Assembly: GCF_027744825.2 (NCBI RefSeq)
Contig: NC_071338.1
Location: 29,865,501-29,929,500, forward strand
Direction of reading: 5' to 3'
Source: Synchiropus splendidus
Lineage: Eukaryota; Chordata; Actinopteri; Syngnathiformes; Callionymidae
DNA: 64,000 nt
Shown here in pieces: positions 36,779-49,495 of this stretch. Position numbers and translations under genes: made by a program. Below the pieces are notes generated by a model that saw nothing but the letters and a program-made list of their open reading frames with translations, was not told the DNA's origin and did no database searches. Numbering within the stretch: position 1 is the stretch's first letter; each line of letters begins with the position of its first letter.

Positions 36779-38099
36779 CCCGGTGTCAGGTATTGTTTAG
36801 GAGGCTGCGGCGCGTGTCCTCTGCATGTCTGCACGTGTGCCTGTAAGTGGTGTGTGTCTGTGCGAACTGAAGGATTTCTGACAGGGTGGAAACATTAAAA
36901 GCTTCTACGGTCACATACAGCCAATGACCTGAGGGAAAGTCACCTTCACGCACTACATGTTACTTCAGTTGAACTCAAAACCTGTCCACATGCAATAAAA
37001 AAAAATGTTGCGGGCAACCTGTACTTGAACTGCAGATAAAAACAATACGTTGAATTCTGAAGGAAAAATGCATTTTCTGAGCCACTGGTCCTTCTTCAGT
37101 GTGTTATTAACTGTTGGGGTTTCACATCCACATGTGTGGCTCTGTATCATTAGAGTGGATGGAGACAGACTGGCAATGAACTCGACCATCGAGTGAAGTC
37201 AGTGGACATGTAAATGGTTGTGCTTGAGAAAGTAGAAACGCCTGGTTGCACAATGGCAGCCATGATAAAGAGACAAGAGACAAGATTGCATGGGCGGTGC
37301 CCAGATCAGCAGCCTGGAATGGATGACCATGATAGTGAACTGCCGTCTGGGTTTGTGTGTTGGGCATCCTTGGTGCCGTGAAGGATTCCCTGATGCTTCT
37401 ACGCCAATATCTGGTGTGAGCAAGTCACCATATGAGCCTTTAGTTTTCTGTGGTGGAGATGACTTTTAACCAGAAAACTCTTTTGGTGAAGGAAAGGTAG
37501 AGTGTGAGGTGAGAGCAACCGATAAGTGGGAACATTGTTAGGGGCACGACAGAGCAGGCCCGAAAAAGAACGCAAGTAGCCCGAACAAACTCTCTTAGTC
37601 AGTAGATCATAAGCACTCCGTGAACACAGAGTTCACACTGAGGAGACAGAGTGATGAGCTGTTCCCCTTTTGGACCCAATTTTAAGTAGCGGAAACCAGG
37701 CTGACTGACAAGTGTCTGACCTGAAAAACTGAACACCACAGTTCAGACGAACCGATTCTTTCTCTGCAGGCATGTCTATGCAGTAACATGGCTACATCAA
37801 AATTGTTTTGTTTTTTTGTTTTTTTACTTTTTGGTTGAGGTTTGGTTTGTCATTAGTCCACACATGGAATTGCTGAGACAGATATTCTGTAAAATAGATT
37901 CAAAAAAGATTTGCAATAGAGAGGAAAAAGGTAGTTACATATGAGAAAAAGTGATAAAGGGAGAACATTCCTAAAAACTCCCAAAAAAGTCCCACTCCAA
38001 CAGCCTTTCCCCAGGGAAATGCATGACGTTCGAGGTGCACTGCGGGGGGCGCTCATAAGCTTTCATTGTTGCTTCTCATGCGAAGGCACGTGCAGTTTT

Positions 38100-39463
38100 A
38101 TACTTGTACTTCACTCCTCAGATATCAAATGTCATATATTCTCAAGTAGACTTTTGCGTGCCTGACACAGAAGTCAGCCATCTTTGTTTTACAGTTGTAC
38201 TTCACTCCTCAGATATCAAATGTCGTATATTCTCAAGTAGACTTTTGCGTGCCTGACACAGAAGTCAGCCATCTTTGTTTTACAGTTGTACTTCACTCCT
38301 CAGATATCAAATGTCGTATATTCTCAAGTAGACTTTTGCGTGCCTGACACAGAAGTCAGCCATCTTTGTTTTACAGTTGTACTTCACTCCTCTGATATCA
38401 AATGTCATATATTCTCAAGTAGACTCTTGCGTGCCTGACACAGAAGTCAGCCATCTTTGTTTTACAGTTGTACTTCACTCCTTAGATATCAAATGTCGTA
38501 TATTCTCAAGTAGACTTTTGCGTGCCTGACACAGAAGTCAGCCATCTTTGTTTTGCAGTTGTACTTCACTCCTTAGATATCGAATGTCGTATATTCTCAA
38601 GTAGACTCTTGCGTGCCTGACACAGAAGTCAGCCATCTTTGTTTTACAGTTGTACTTCACTCCTTAGATATCAAATGTCGTATATTCTCAAGTAGACTTT
38701 TGCGTGCCCGACACAGAAGTCAGCCATCTTTGTTTTACAGTTGTACTTCACTCATCTGATATCAAATGTCATATATTCTCAAGTAGACTTTTGCGTGCCC
38801 GACACAGAAGTCAGCCATCTTTGTTTTACAGTTGTACTTCACTCCTCTGATATCAAATGTCATATATTCTCAAGTAGACTCTTGCGTGCCTGACACAGAA
38901 GTCAGCCATCTTTGTTTTACAGTTGTACTTCACTCCTCTGATATCAAATGTCATATATTCTCAAGTAGACTTTTGCGTCCCTGACACAGAAGTCAGCCAT
39001 CTTTGTTTTGCAGTTGTACTTCACTCCTCTGATATCAAATGTCGTATATTCTCAAGTAGACTTTTGCGTGCCTGACACAGAAGTCAGCCATCTTTGTTTT
39101 ACAGTTGTACTTCACTCCTCAGATATCAAATGTCGTATATTCTCAAGTAGACTTTTGCGTGCCTGACACAGAAGTCAGCCATCTTTGTTTTACAGTTGTA
39201 CTTCACTCCTCAGATATCAAATGTCGTATATTCTCAAGTAGACTTTTGCGTGCCTGACACAGAAGTCAGCCATCTTTGTTTTACAGTTGTACTTCACTCC
39301 TTAGATATCAAATGTCATATATTCTCAAGTAGACTTTTGCGTGCCTGACACAGAAGTCAGCCATCTTTGTTTTACAGTTGTACTTCACTCCTCAGATATC
39401 AAATGTCGTATATTCTCAAGTAGACTTTTGCGTGCCTGACACAGAAGTCAGCCATCTTTGTTG
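38100..39463. repeat. 91-bp minisatellite, 15 copies
   Basis: Unit starts (acagttgtact or acttgtact) fall at 38100, 38191, 38282 and every 91 bp to 39374. Units differ at few sites: cctcag, cctctg or ccttag before atatc; gtcgtat or gtcatat; acttttg or actcttg; gcctgac or gcccgac. Each holds the small inverted repeat CTGACacagaaGTCAG. Because 91 is not a multiple of three, no frame is kept, so it is not a coding repeat. Confidence 0.97.
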
Positions 39464-39697
39464 TCGCATCAGGCCTTCTGCTGCATTTCCTGACGCCGTC
39501 TCAGCACTACACGTTAAACAACGTTGGGCTTCAGGTTCAGCCGTCATGGTGTGGCTCTCGATATTTCATTTCATGTCAGTGCCTTAACCCATTTCCCCAT
39601 CCATTTTTACAAGACACTACACTTTGGGAGGCAAAAGTTCACTTGACAATCGTTGATATTTGACACATTAAGAGCGAACATTGAATACACCAAGCGA

Positions 39698-39885
39698 TGG
39701 ATAGGTGAGGTATCATGAAACAGTATTGCAGGGTTGACGAAACAGTGTCCTCATTTTCAGACACCACTAGATGGCGCTCTTGGTTTAGAAATGATGTGAG
39801 GTTCCATTGAATTAGTTGTTCAAGTCAAAACGTTTCATTTGAAAATCAAGAGACTGTTTCATGAAACCTCATCAACCCATCACTA
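39698..39885. mobile_element. MITE family A copy 5 (ggtatcatgaaac subtype)
   Basis: The left end is taggtgaggtatcatgaaac and the right end catgaaacctcatcaaccca then tcacta. It carries CCACTAGATGGCGCT (39764-39778), a full CTCF-like core. It shares the phrase cagggttga with copy 6, so the two form a subtype. Confidence 0.8.
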
Positions 39886-41391
39886 ATACACCCCTCATGT
39901 CTGAGTTGATCTTTGGTCAATCGTCCCTCCCTCGTGTCTGAATTCACTGGAAGTCCATCGAAGGCAGTACCTCCCTCAAACTAGCAGGGGTGTTTTGGGT
40001 CTTTGACAGGAAAATGGAGTGAAACTTTCAAACTTTCCCATTGTCAGACAACAGCTCATGAAGTTGGAGCCGCCACTCAGACCGTCACATCAACTTTACC
40101 TTTGCCCTTCATCGTTGGAAACTTTCCATTCACTTTCTCTCACCTCTCTTCCAAAATTCTGCTCTCAGTGTGTCTGTAATCGACTTTATTCATATCCATC
40201 TCCCCTCAGTCTCTTTCTCCTCCTGTCATCAACACCAACCCGCCATTTTGGTTTTGCCGCTGTCACGTCAAAGGATCTCTATCCTTGCATACAGGAACAG
40301 GTGACAAAAGGACGAAAGAGTAATAGGAAGGAGTCAAAGAGAAGGGAATGCGCTGTCACAGACGACAAAGATGGTAAATAGAATATTCACCGACAAATTT
40401 CCTGCTGCGAGCATGAGCGGTATATTGATATTTTGAGGATTTTCATTGAACGGTTCTTATCTGGCTCACTCAAGCAGACTGGAACACAGCAGTGTGCCAC
40501 AAACACACACACTTGTGCCAATCTTTTGAGTGCCAGCCAGAGGCAGGATGTCCTGACTAAAGCGAAGGAATGTGAAGACAATGTAGATGAATCACCTGTG
40601 ACAACTAAAGCGGAGCTTTTAGAACTGGATGAAGTTTACCACGGGACATTAGGGGAACATAAAAATGACTTGTAGTCCGGTCTGATAGTGGTGTGATGTT
40701 GCGTCTTTTGAAAAATGATCTGCTGGCGAAGCATGGTTGTCATTTCTTCAGTTGTCACGACATTTATATTCCATTTATAAATTAGCAATAGGTAACAACG
40801 AAGGTATTACAATAATTACTGTAAGTTCATTTAGTAAAATGCTCAAAACAAGCAGAGTAAAATTGTCAAAATTCCTGTACACATGTAGAAGATCTTTGAC
40901 ACATATTTCCTCTGTTTCTAGCGACTGCCTCAGTGCTCAGTGGAAAGATTCACCACCAGACAATGTGTTCTTTATGTTTGAACCTTGGCAAACTTTCGTC
41001 TTTGAACGTATTTGTAAAATTAATGGTGTTACTAAGGCTGCAGTTTTTCTTGGGGAACACATTTTGTAGTTAGTATATATGAATACAAGAAACCTCCATA
41101 AAACAAGAGTTTCTTCGATAGAGGCTGTATAGCTATGAATCACTGCATGAAAAGGGACATTTACCAGAGTTTATGGCAATAGTTTATTCCAGTTCTATTT
41201 GCTGCTGCTTGGTTGCTTGGTTGCTTCAACCCAAACCCAGAGTTGGTGTTACATTGACTTTCTTATGTGAATGTTTGTCAGTGTGAGGTAGCTGAGCCCG
41301 ACACTCGTAGTTGGATGTTTTCAGATATCTTCAGATATCTATGATCAACTCTCAACTCTCTCATCCATTCAGAACCACAGAAAAATAAATA
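39886..41391. other. No recognised feature
   Basis: Frames at 40019-40381, 40433-40675 and 40737-41069 show no domain or conserved motif. Confidence 0.5.
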
Positions 41392-42108
41392 CAGTGGTAC
41401 CTAAGCTTTGGAATGTCTCGGAATTCGAACAAATCGGGGTTCGAACAAAAATTTAGAGATATTTTTGCTTCGGATTTCGAACGAAAATCCAGTACTCGAA
41501 CGCCCCCAAAAAATGTCGGGAAAAAACATAACGTGCGCGGACCGACCAGCTGACCCACGACGCGCTTTGTTATTGTGTATAACGCAGCCTCTGTATGCAG
41601 ACGTGTCCCGTTAGCTCCATTTACTGACTGTTTTTTCTTCATATTGAGGTGTAAAACCTTTCCTGTCTCCGCACTGGACCGTGGTAGAGTGTCACAGGGG
41701 AGGTGCTGGAGCGCTCACTCCAGGGTTTGATGTCCTGTTGTGGGCTGGAGCTGGTACAGGGATGAGGCGAGTCTGGGACAGAGCGTGACTTGGTTTATGA
41801 CTTTGTCACAGCCAAACTGCACAGAAGCGCACATTCAGAGCTGGACATGCACCGGGCACCTCTTCACTTCTGGAGAGACGTCACTCACTCGGCAACCCCT
41901 CCCACATGCAGCGGCCACACACATAGAGGAACAGCGCACCTGCAGCAGACACTCTACATTCACTCCTACAAAAGCCTATTTTAAGGCTTGGAACGCTTTA
42001 TTTCTTTTTCCATTCATTGTAATGGGAAAAATCGATTCAGATTTCAAACAATTCACTTCTCGAACGGCCATCTGGAACGGACTGTGTTCGAGAACCGAGG
42101 TACTACTG
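41392..42108 (+). mobile_element. MITE family C copy 1, 717 bp, TA-flanked (Tc1/mariner-type)
   Basis: The element starts cagtggtacctaagc and ends aaccgaggtactactg, whose complement cagtagtacctcggtt is the inverted terminus. A TA dinucleotide lies on each side (41390-41391, 42109-42110). Subterminal sequences repeat 'ttcgaac' words. It is aligned over its whole length, in reverse, with 45811-46490. It encodes no recognisable transposase. Confidence 0.85.
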
Positions 42109-42110
42109 TA

Positions 42111-45100
42111 TATAGTTGTATACATAGTGTATATAGCGGCTGAAAAGTCTGGAAAGTACCGTATGTATATATTCTTTTGGCAATATATATTTTCATTGAC
42201 CCGCTAAATGTGTCATCATGACCAGAATAGGAGAAGGTCCTTCCTTTCTGCTCACGCTTCGCTGCTTGTATTAATTAAAATAATAATTCATATTGTGGGA
42301 ATCTGAGTTCCATTTCCATTAATGCGTCTGTTAGCATAACCCTCCTTTCTATTGTGCGTGCATGAGATATTTGTTTATCATGCAGGACTAATTCAGGCCT
42401 CATGTGAACAGGAGATAAGACTCAGGTGCTAACCAGAGGGAATTTCATAAAACCCAATTTTGCAAGTCCACATCAGTCTCACACTCGGAGAAAAACAAAC
42501 AATGGACGATGATTGTTCCTTTTGAGACAGAAGGGAAGTGACACGAGACATTCTGAGGCGGCCACATGTGCGTAGCAAAATACTTCCTCATGAGACGCAT
42601 CAGTCTGGGATATACTGCTACCCATGTGCCCATGACTCAAAGATCCTCAGACTTGTGTTGAACTGCATCAATATAGATTATGGTTCAACGAAATAATCAC
42701 ATTTTATTGTGATATTTGTTGAATAGTCGTCCTGAATAACCTCTTCTTCACCCTTCGGTTATGACATCACATTGTACAATGTGGTGCTTCTGCAGTTGGT
42801 GACTGAGAAATGTTCCTTGAGACAGAAAGTTTATACATTTAATCTGAGTTAAATGTTAAAAGTATTGTGTTAAAGTCCCAGCTCTGAATATATGGAACTT
42901 CACTTTTAGAGCACTTGTATTGTATTGTATAGAAACCAAAGCAAGGAGAAGCTCATCCGGCTGAGGCTCAGGAGCCACAACCGTGGGCTCATCGATGGCA
43001 GGGGCCGGTTTTGGAGCTCGACCATCAGCCTCCAGTGACGACGGCTCTGAATGCGTGCACGAGCGTTCGCGAGAATATGATCGCTGTTACGTGACGTTTT
43101 TAAATAGGGTTTCTTGTTGTTTTAAAAACAGCAAGCAACCCAATTGAAAACATCAGGTCCCTGGCAGATGCAATAACAAATCTGTAAAGTATTTATGAAA
43201 GTTTCCTCTCATTTGCATAGTCTGACTCACCGCGAGGAGATCGCTTGCCAGCGTTTGATTCTCAGTCTAAATATATCATTTTGGGTGTACATTGAAACAC
43301 AAGGATTTTCTGTGTTCTGACTGTGATACATTGTTTCTCTTGTATTTGATGATTTCTTCTTATGCTTTCTATGTTTTATGCTTCCCCTGACTTGCCTATT
43401 GTCAGGCAGGCACAGGTGGGCGTCGCTTATAAACAACTTTTTCATATTCATAACCGAGAGATCCGTCTTGCCGTGAGATATTTTTCTAAATCATTCCTCC
43501 GTGCTTCTGCGTGATGTTGTTACAGAGTTATAGGCACCAGACTTTTCCAGCCATCCATTGCAAATGTTTAATTTCCCCCATCTCATCTCGACTTCAAGGT
43601 GTCAGGCCTGAATTACTTCTCCAAAATTTCAATGAAACATAAACATCATTTTCATAAACTTCAAAGTCAGTTCCATCAGGGAGTGGATGATGGCAGACGT
43701 AGCGGGATTATTTGGAATGAAGGAGTAAACCCAAAGCCGTGGGGAAGTTCGGTATTGTAGGTATGACTTTGTCTGACAAATCCCTCTGATGCTAATCTGT
43801 CATCTGTCAATCATCTGTCATGACTCAGTTCCCGTCGATGCAGAATGCCAGGAGTCCTCTGTCGGAATAAAACGTGGATTCTTAGAATAGGTGCGGGGCT
43901 CAAAGTTCCTTCTGGGCTAGAACATAATCATGATGAGTCATTGGCAGGAAATAGACTTTGGAAAACTTGTTTTTTTCCACTGAGAGGAGGAAACATATGA
44001 ATACTTTTTTTATTTTTTTACATCCACTTAGGTGCCTTAAAGAAATCTTCACAGATGGGATGAGATCCATTCGGTCATAATAGACGACACAGAATTTCTT
44101 GGAGAGCACTAAGAATATTACCTGAAAACTCTCACTTTACTGCTCTGTTGCTGACCCAGATTGTGTTGCAAGAAATAAAAAAGTTTCATCTCATTTTCTA
44201 CGGTCTTTTCACCACTTTACCATAGAGAAAGCGTGAAAGTTGGTGACCATGATAATATTGATGTTGATGATTATTATTTTCTAAAATAATATTAATAATG
44301 TTCACATGAACTGCATTTTTTGTTTTGTCTTTTTTTAAAAATTTTTGTTATGACTTTCTTTGGTTCACAGATGTAAGGATTATATTGTAAATCCTACCTT
44401 TTTTCCTCCTAAATGTGCATTCAAACCAAGTTGCAGACGTTTCACATCGATATTGTTTTGTTTTTCAATACCAGTCATTCATTATCATACAAAGCTCTGC
44501 CTTTTTTATTTATTTATTTTTACCACATTATATTTTTTGTCAGCTTTTTCCTGAAATTATTGTACGTCATTTGACTTCATGATATGTTCCTCATTTTTGG
44601 CATAAAATATTAAAAATATTTTCTTTAAAAATCCTGACAAATTCTAGGTTTCAAGGTAAGAATATTAACAGAACAGAACCTCAGTACTCAGGTAAGGAGA
44701 ACGAGTGGGCAGCTGACTGTATTCGCACTTTTCTTGAATCCGAAATGAAAATGCCTCTGAGTAGCAGCTTTGAATTCGTTGCCCCATCCAAGCTGTTCTA
44801 TTATGCAACTGTTTTGCCAACAATATGGGGAAAACTAGTCAGCACAGAGGGTCCTGCCTCTTGTGAGGCCAGGTGAGAGGAACTGCCTCGCAGACATCAA
44901 CAGGAGACTAAAGCAGAGCCACGAGTGACTAACCCAATGGTCCGTAAACACAGTAGCTACATGTTGGTGCAGTGTTTTCAGCGACAGTATTTACCTCTAG
45001 TTTTTTTTTTTTTTTAACTGCTTTCCACAAGTATGAGACGGCAGTGAGCTCACGTGCCTCTACTCTTGCTGTCCACCACGATGGCCTCAAAATGCTGTAG

Positions 45101-45808
45101 CCATTAAACTCATACTGATAAGAGTCTTATTGGCTTGTACACAAGGAGGTTGTCAACAGGGCAGATATAAAATGATTTTGTGAGACTTTAATAGAATTTT
45201 GGCTGAGGGAGACGTGGAGCTAGCAGAGACAGAGCTGACTTAAACAGCCAGCCTCACAGGATCAGGTAAAAACATTATGATTATGTGCATATATTAGATG
45301 GTCACAAACCTTTTGAGGGTGATTCATAGCTGTATGCTGGTGTGGTTTGTATCATAGATTCCATCTGACAAGAGGATGAAGGCTGTAGAGTCACGAAGCA
45401 ACTCGAGTGACCTCTACAAGTATAGAAGCGACTCGAGAAAAGTCAGAGGTGTTTACTTCAACTTAAAAGCAGACCAAATGTTTGGGGAAAAAAAGAAGAA
45501 TTCATAGAAGAAACGTCTATTCTACTATTCTTTGGCTAGAAAAATTAGTTGAAATAAAAAGATTACAGCATAAATGAAATAAAGAAAATCCCTCAAACAA
45601 ATGATCGAATTATCACAGGGACAAATTAACCATTGAAGCTAAAGCGCTAATTAACACCCTGTGGAGCAGAGATCTGTAATAACAGGGCTGCGTTAACTGC
45701 AGGTTTGTGGTTGTCCTCGTGCTGGATCTGGATTACAGGTTTACACACATCAGCACAACCTTAGCCAACACATTACAAACAGCACAGGGCGTCATTTGCT
45801 TTAGCAAA
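42111..45808. other. No recognised feature
   Basis: Nearly 3.7 kb between the two opposed family C copies. AT-rich stretches at 44230-44640 and a T run at 45001-45016; no gene or repeat family recognised. Confidence 0.5.
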
Positions 45809-45810
45809 TA

Positions 45811-46490
45811 CAGTGGTACCTCGGTTCTCGTCCACAATCTGTTCCAGACGGCCGTTTGAGAAGGGATTTGTTTGAAATCTGAATCCATTTTCCCATGACA
45901 ATGAATGTAAAAAGCAATAATGCGTTCCAAACCTTAAAATAGTCTTTTGTAGGAGTGAATGTAGAGTGTCTGCTGCAGGTGCGCTGTTCCTCTATGTGTG
46001 TGGCCGCTGCATGTGGGAGGGGTTGCCGAGTGAGTGACGTCTCTCCAGAAGTGAAGAGGTGCCCGGTGCGTGTCCAGCTCTGAATGTGCGCTTCTGTGCA
46101 GTTTGGCTGTGACAAAGTCATAAACCAAGTCACGCTCTGTCCCAGACTGGCCTCATCCCTGTCCCAGCTCCAGCCCACAACAGGACATCAAACCCTGGAG
46201 TGAGCGCTCCAGCACCTCCCCTGTGACACTCTACCACGGTCCAGTGTGGAGACAGGAAAGGTTTTACACCTCAATATGAAGAAAAAACAGTCAGTCAATG
46301 GAGCTAACGGGACACGTCTACATAACACATACAGAGGCTGCGTTATACACAATAACAAAGCACGCCGTGGGTCAGCTGATCGGTCCGCACACGTTATGGT
46401 TTTTCCGGCTTTTTTCGGGGGCGTTCGAGTTCTGAATTTTCAAACTCCGTGTTCGAAGTCCGGGATGTTGAAAAACCCAAGGTACCACGG
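45811..46490 (-). mobile_element. MITE family C copy 2, 680 bp, TA-flanked
   Basis: The element starts cagtggtacctcggttctcg and ends ccaaggtaccacgg, with TA at 45809-45810 and 46491-46492. It is the reverse complement of copy 1, with small deletions. Both carry a near-identical open frame, described under findings. Confidence 0.85.
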
Positions 46491-46604
46491 TAACTGAAAT
46501 GAGTAAATGAAATATGGCTGATAAACATGGTTGACGAAGACACGTCTTTATCCCAGGAGTTTTGTTTTTGAAATGTGAAGGAGCCTCCCACCACTTAGTC
46601 CTGT

Positions 46605-46850
46605 TCAGAGCTGGAGCCTATCCCAGCAGTCATTGGGCGAGAGGCAGGTATACACCCTGGACAGGTCGCCAGTCCACCGCAGGACACACACGATTCACAA
46701 ACACACAGCTAGGGACAATTTCAGACCTAGTTGAGCGCGTCATTGGGAGGGAACCGGAGAGACCATGCAAACTCCATGCAAAAAGGTGGTCTGACCCAGG
46801 GATCGAACCCACAACCACAAGGCTGCCATATAGATCAGTGCTACTGCTAG
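46605..46850. mobile_element. L2/V-SINE-type LINE tail fragment
   Basis: Words in fixed order mark a very common fish repeat: ggagcctatcccagcagtca, ttgggcgagaggcagg, acaccctggacaggtcgcc, agtccaccgcagg, ctagggacaattt, aaccggagagaccatgcaaa and gggatcgaaccca. Such tails are shared by L2-like LINEs and SINEs. Several changes and gaps show that it is old. Confidence 0.8.
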
Positions 46851-46859
46851 ATTTGAACA

Positions 46860-46925
46860 GAACCTTCATGAATGTCGCCCTCATTTTCACAGCCCACCAG
46901 ATGGCACTCTCTGTTCCGTACGTTT
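46860..46925. mobile_element. MITE family A fragment (copy 7)
   Basis: The words cttcatgaatgtcgccctcattttcac resemble the family A left arm. They are followed by CCACCAGATGGCACT (46894-46908), a full CTCF-like core. The right half is missing. Confidence 0.45.
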
Positions 46926-48377
46926 CCAATAGGTATTTGAGAGACCAGGTATTAAAACACAGTGAAGCGACGACTCGCCACCAAGAAAGGTCTGGATAAC
47001 TACTCATAGAGTTTCATCACGCTCATCTTTCTTCTCATAACCAATACACATAAGCAAAGTTCTGCATCTTCCAGACACAAATCCTGTATTGGGAATGCAT
47101 CGGAAAACGAATTCTCACTGAGATGACTGTTAGAGCGTGCAAAACCCTCTCTACTTTCCCTCAAGATTTCAGTTCAACATCAGAGCTGAAAGAGGTGGAA
47201 TATCAGATTAATTAGGCGGAGAGAAACATGGCTCCAGGGTGGCCATTAGCCGTCCCTCCACCTGCCGCTTTGGCCGCCGAAAATCCACTCTGGAGTCAGT
47301 TCTTTTTAGCAGCCACTTTTTCTTTAAACCAGCAACAATGAAGCACATTTGAGGAGCCATGCACTTATTAATCCAGGCTGGTCAATATTTAATCATGATG
47401 CCTGATAAAAGTTTCAAAGAAAATAATAAAAATAGAGTGAAAGTGAAGTGTTTCTTCACAGCTGAATTGAGCGAGGCAGGTTGGACTCCATGGGAGTAAT
47501 TTGGACTCTTTATAGTCACCAACCAGCAGGAGCTGGGGCTTAACACGACATGTTGCTATCTTGCAAACAGCTCAGCGTTTAAACTTTCCCAGTGGAACTT
47601 CATCTTCTCGCTTGGACTCTAAACCAACGCAGGCTCCATCGGCCGTACCCTTTTTGCAAGGCAGAAGGAATTAAACTGAATAAATAACTGACCAAAGACC
47701 AGAAATGCAGAGGTCAGATGATGGATGAGACACTCTTATAGAGAACTCCTCCCATGGGATAGCGTCGGAAAAATCCTTATACAAAAGGTCATGAGCGAGA
47801 AAACTGTACAGGATCGAAATACCAAGACAGACAGCTGTGAAGAAACGGCCAGGAGTTATTATTGATTCACTGAACACTGGCCTCTACTGGCAAAACCACA
47901 GCTCACGTGAACACGTCAGTGTTCTGCAGTGGGTAGTTGCCACATGAAAACTGACTTTGTCTCAAAGCTTTCATGGTGCCAATGAAGGATCCAGGTCTGT
48001 TTTCGCTGGTCTGGTTGAGAGGCTCATGCATGCAGGAGATCGGATGGTAGATTTTGAATCACATTCGACTCCTGAAGCAACATGGCAGCAAAGCAAGCGG
48101 CGCAGTCACCAAGTCGATCGATGAAAGACAATCTCACTTGATACTTGACATGGCAGACAATGTGGACAGTAATCTACACCTGTTGATGTAGGTTTAATCC
48201 AGATCCATGTAGTATGTATGAGTCACATGGATGGATGGATGGATGGATAAATTGGTGTGACTCCAAGATGTGGTTCCATTTAGTTGCTCCACTCTCATTT
48301 TGAAAGTCCAGTTTCCTGCTCCACTCATTCTGTAGATGGGGTGTGGTATGGTGTTTCTTTACTTGTGTACTACTTGA
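46926..48377. other. No recognised feature
   Basis: A short (ATGG)n run lies at 48228-48246. The rest is unrecognised. Confidence 0.5.
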
Positions 48378-49489
48378 GGTCGGATCCAATATCGGCTGTT
48401 TTTCGGTCCACATCGCTATCGGCCTCCATCCTATTAGTCCCTGCCGATACTTGTCCAATTGCACCCACTTGTGTTCAAATATATCTCATTCATGCATTTG
48501 GCAAAGTGCAAGTAAAATTTTGTCACGTCCGCACTTTAACCCGTCTGTTTTTTATCTGTTGTATTTCTTCCGCGTCCCTCCCTTGTGCTTCTCTGTCGTT
48601 TACGTTTCCTGTCTTCCCTCCACCTTCACTGGCATACGCAGCTGGCGTTCATCTACTAATCTTCCTTCCTTGGATATATTCCTCCCGACGCCAGCTACGT
48701 GTGCCAGATGTTAGTGTTTTGTCTCCACTAACTCTCCCAAGACTTCCGTGTTCTTGCTCTTAACCCTGACCATTTCCAAATTCTTTGCACGCTTGAATTC
48801 CTATTCAGCTGTAACTTTCCCTACTCGTTCTACTTTCGCGTCTCTCCAGTCGATTCAGTCCATGTGTGAGCAGTTTTTCTAGTCTCACTTTTTCGTTGTA
48901 TCATTCCGTGAAGTTTAAACCTTGTGTGCGTGCGTGTAGTCACCACCACCGAGCGCTTTCAGTTTATCAACACCGCATTGAGCTTAACTCTGACTGTGTT
49001 TTCCGTTCTCCCCATTTTAGCAGGTCGTTGATTCTAATCCACCTCTCTTGTTTTCCAGATTCTCCCCGTTCCTGGTGTGTTGATCCCGGTCTGCGTTTTG
49101 GTGTTCTAGTTATTTGTCTGTCTATATTATTTGTACTACCTTTGATTAAACTGTATAATTTAATCTTGTCTCCCGTGTCTTCTGTCGACCAACACTGACT
49201 GCACTTGGGTCCGTTCACCCGCCATCATGACAAATTTACTGCTTTTTATTTTTTTTGTTATTTCATGTTTTTATCTGTTATAGAGTCCTTTCTATTTTGC
49301 TCCCTTAATCTCCTGGCTCGGCCACAGACTGCATGCACTAACATGTACTGCATAAGAATATATACTGTCTATTTTTTCACAATGAAGGTACATTTTTTTT
49401 AATACCAAGGGCCAGAATATCGGCCTAATATCGATTATCAGCACCCCTAAGATAGATAGATATAAGACCGATATCGATATCGGCCCTGG
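48378..49489. mobile_element. hAT-like 'atcgg' repeat split by an LTR
   Basis: The left part has ggtcggatccaatatcgg and gctatcggcc. The right part has atatcggcctaatatcg and accgatatcgatatcggcc. This is the style of fish repeats with atatcgg-rich inverted ends. The solo LTR at 48521-49232 lies between the parts with a clean target duplication. Confidence 0.5.
48521..49232 (+). mobile_element. Solo LTR of an LTR retroelement, 712 bp
   Basis: It begins TGTCACG and ends CATGACA, so it has the TG...CA ends and the inverted TGTCA/TGACA termini of LTRs. Both sides carry AATTT (48516-48520 and 49233-49237), an exact 5-bp target duplication. An attaaactgtataattta-like polyadenylation region lies near 49145, and gcacttgggtccg lies just before the 3' end, a phrase common in fish LTRs. 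There is no internal coding region, so two LTRs must have recombined to leave one. Family (Gypsy-like or other) was not determined. Confidence 0.85.
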
Positions 49490-49495
49490 AAAAAG

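Larger units (their letters stand above)
34160..38095. other. Mostly unrecognised; CA repeat and purine/pyrimidine stretch
   Basis: A 163-codon plus frame (34798-35289) has no recognisable domain. A (CA)n run and a purine-rich then pyrimidine-rich stretch are listed separately. Confidence 0.45.

Noticed and set aside
38100..39463. CRISPR-like array
   Set aside because: The units are contiguous tandem repeats with no unique spacers, in a vertebrate genome.
46790..46815. B-box-like word gggatcgaaccca suggesting a tRNA or tRNA-derived SINE
   Set aside because: The surrounding words are those of the common L2/V-SINE tail, in which this word is normal; no tRNA structure is present.
48284..48763. 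Overlapping 159- and 123-codon plus frames
   Set aside because: They lie across the hAT-like sequence and the solo LTR and have no motif.
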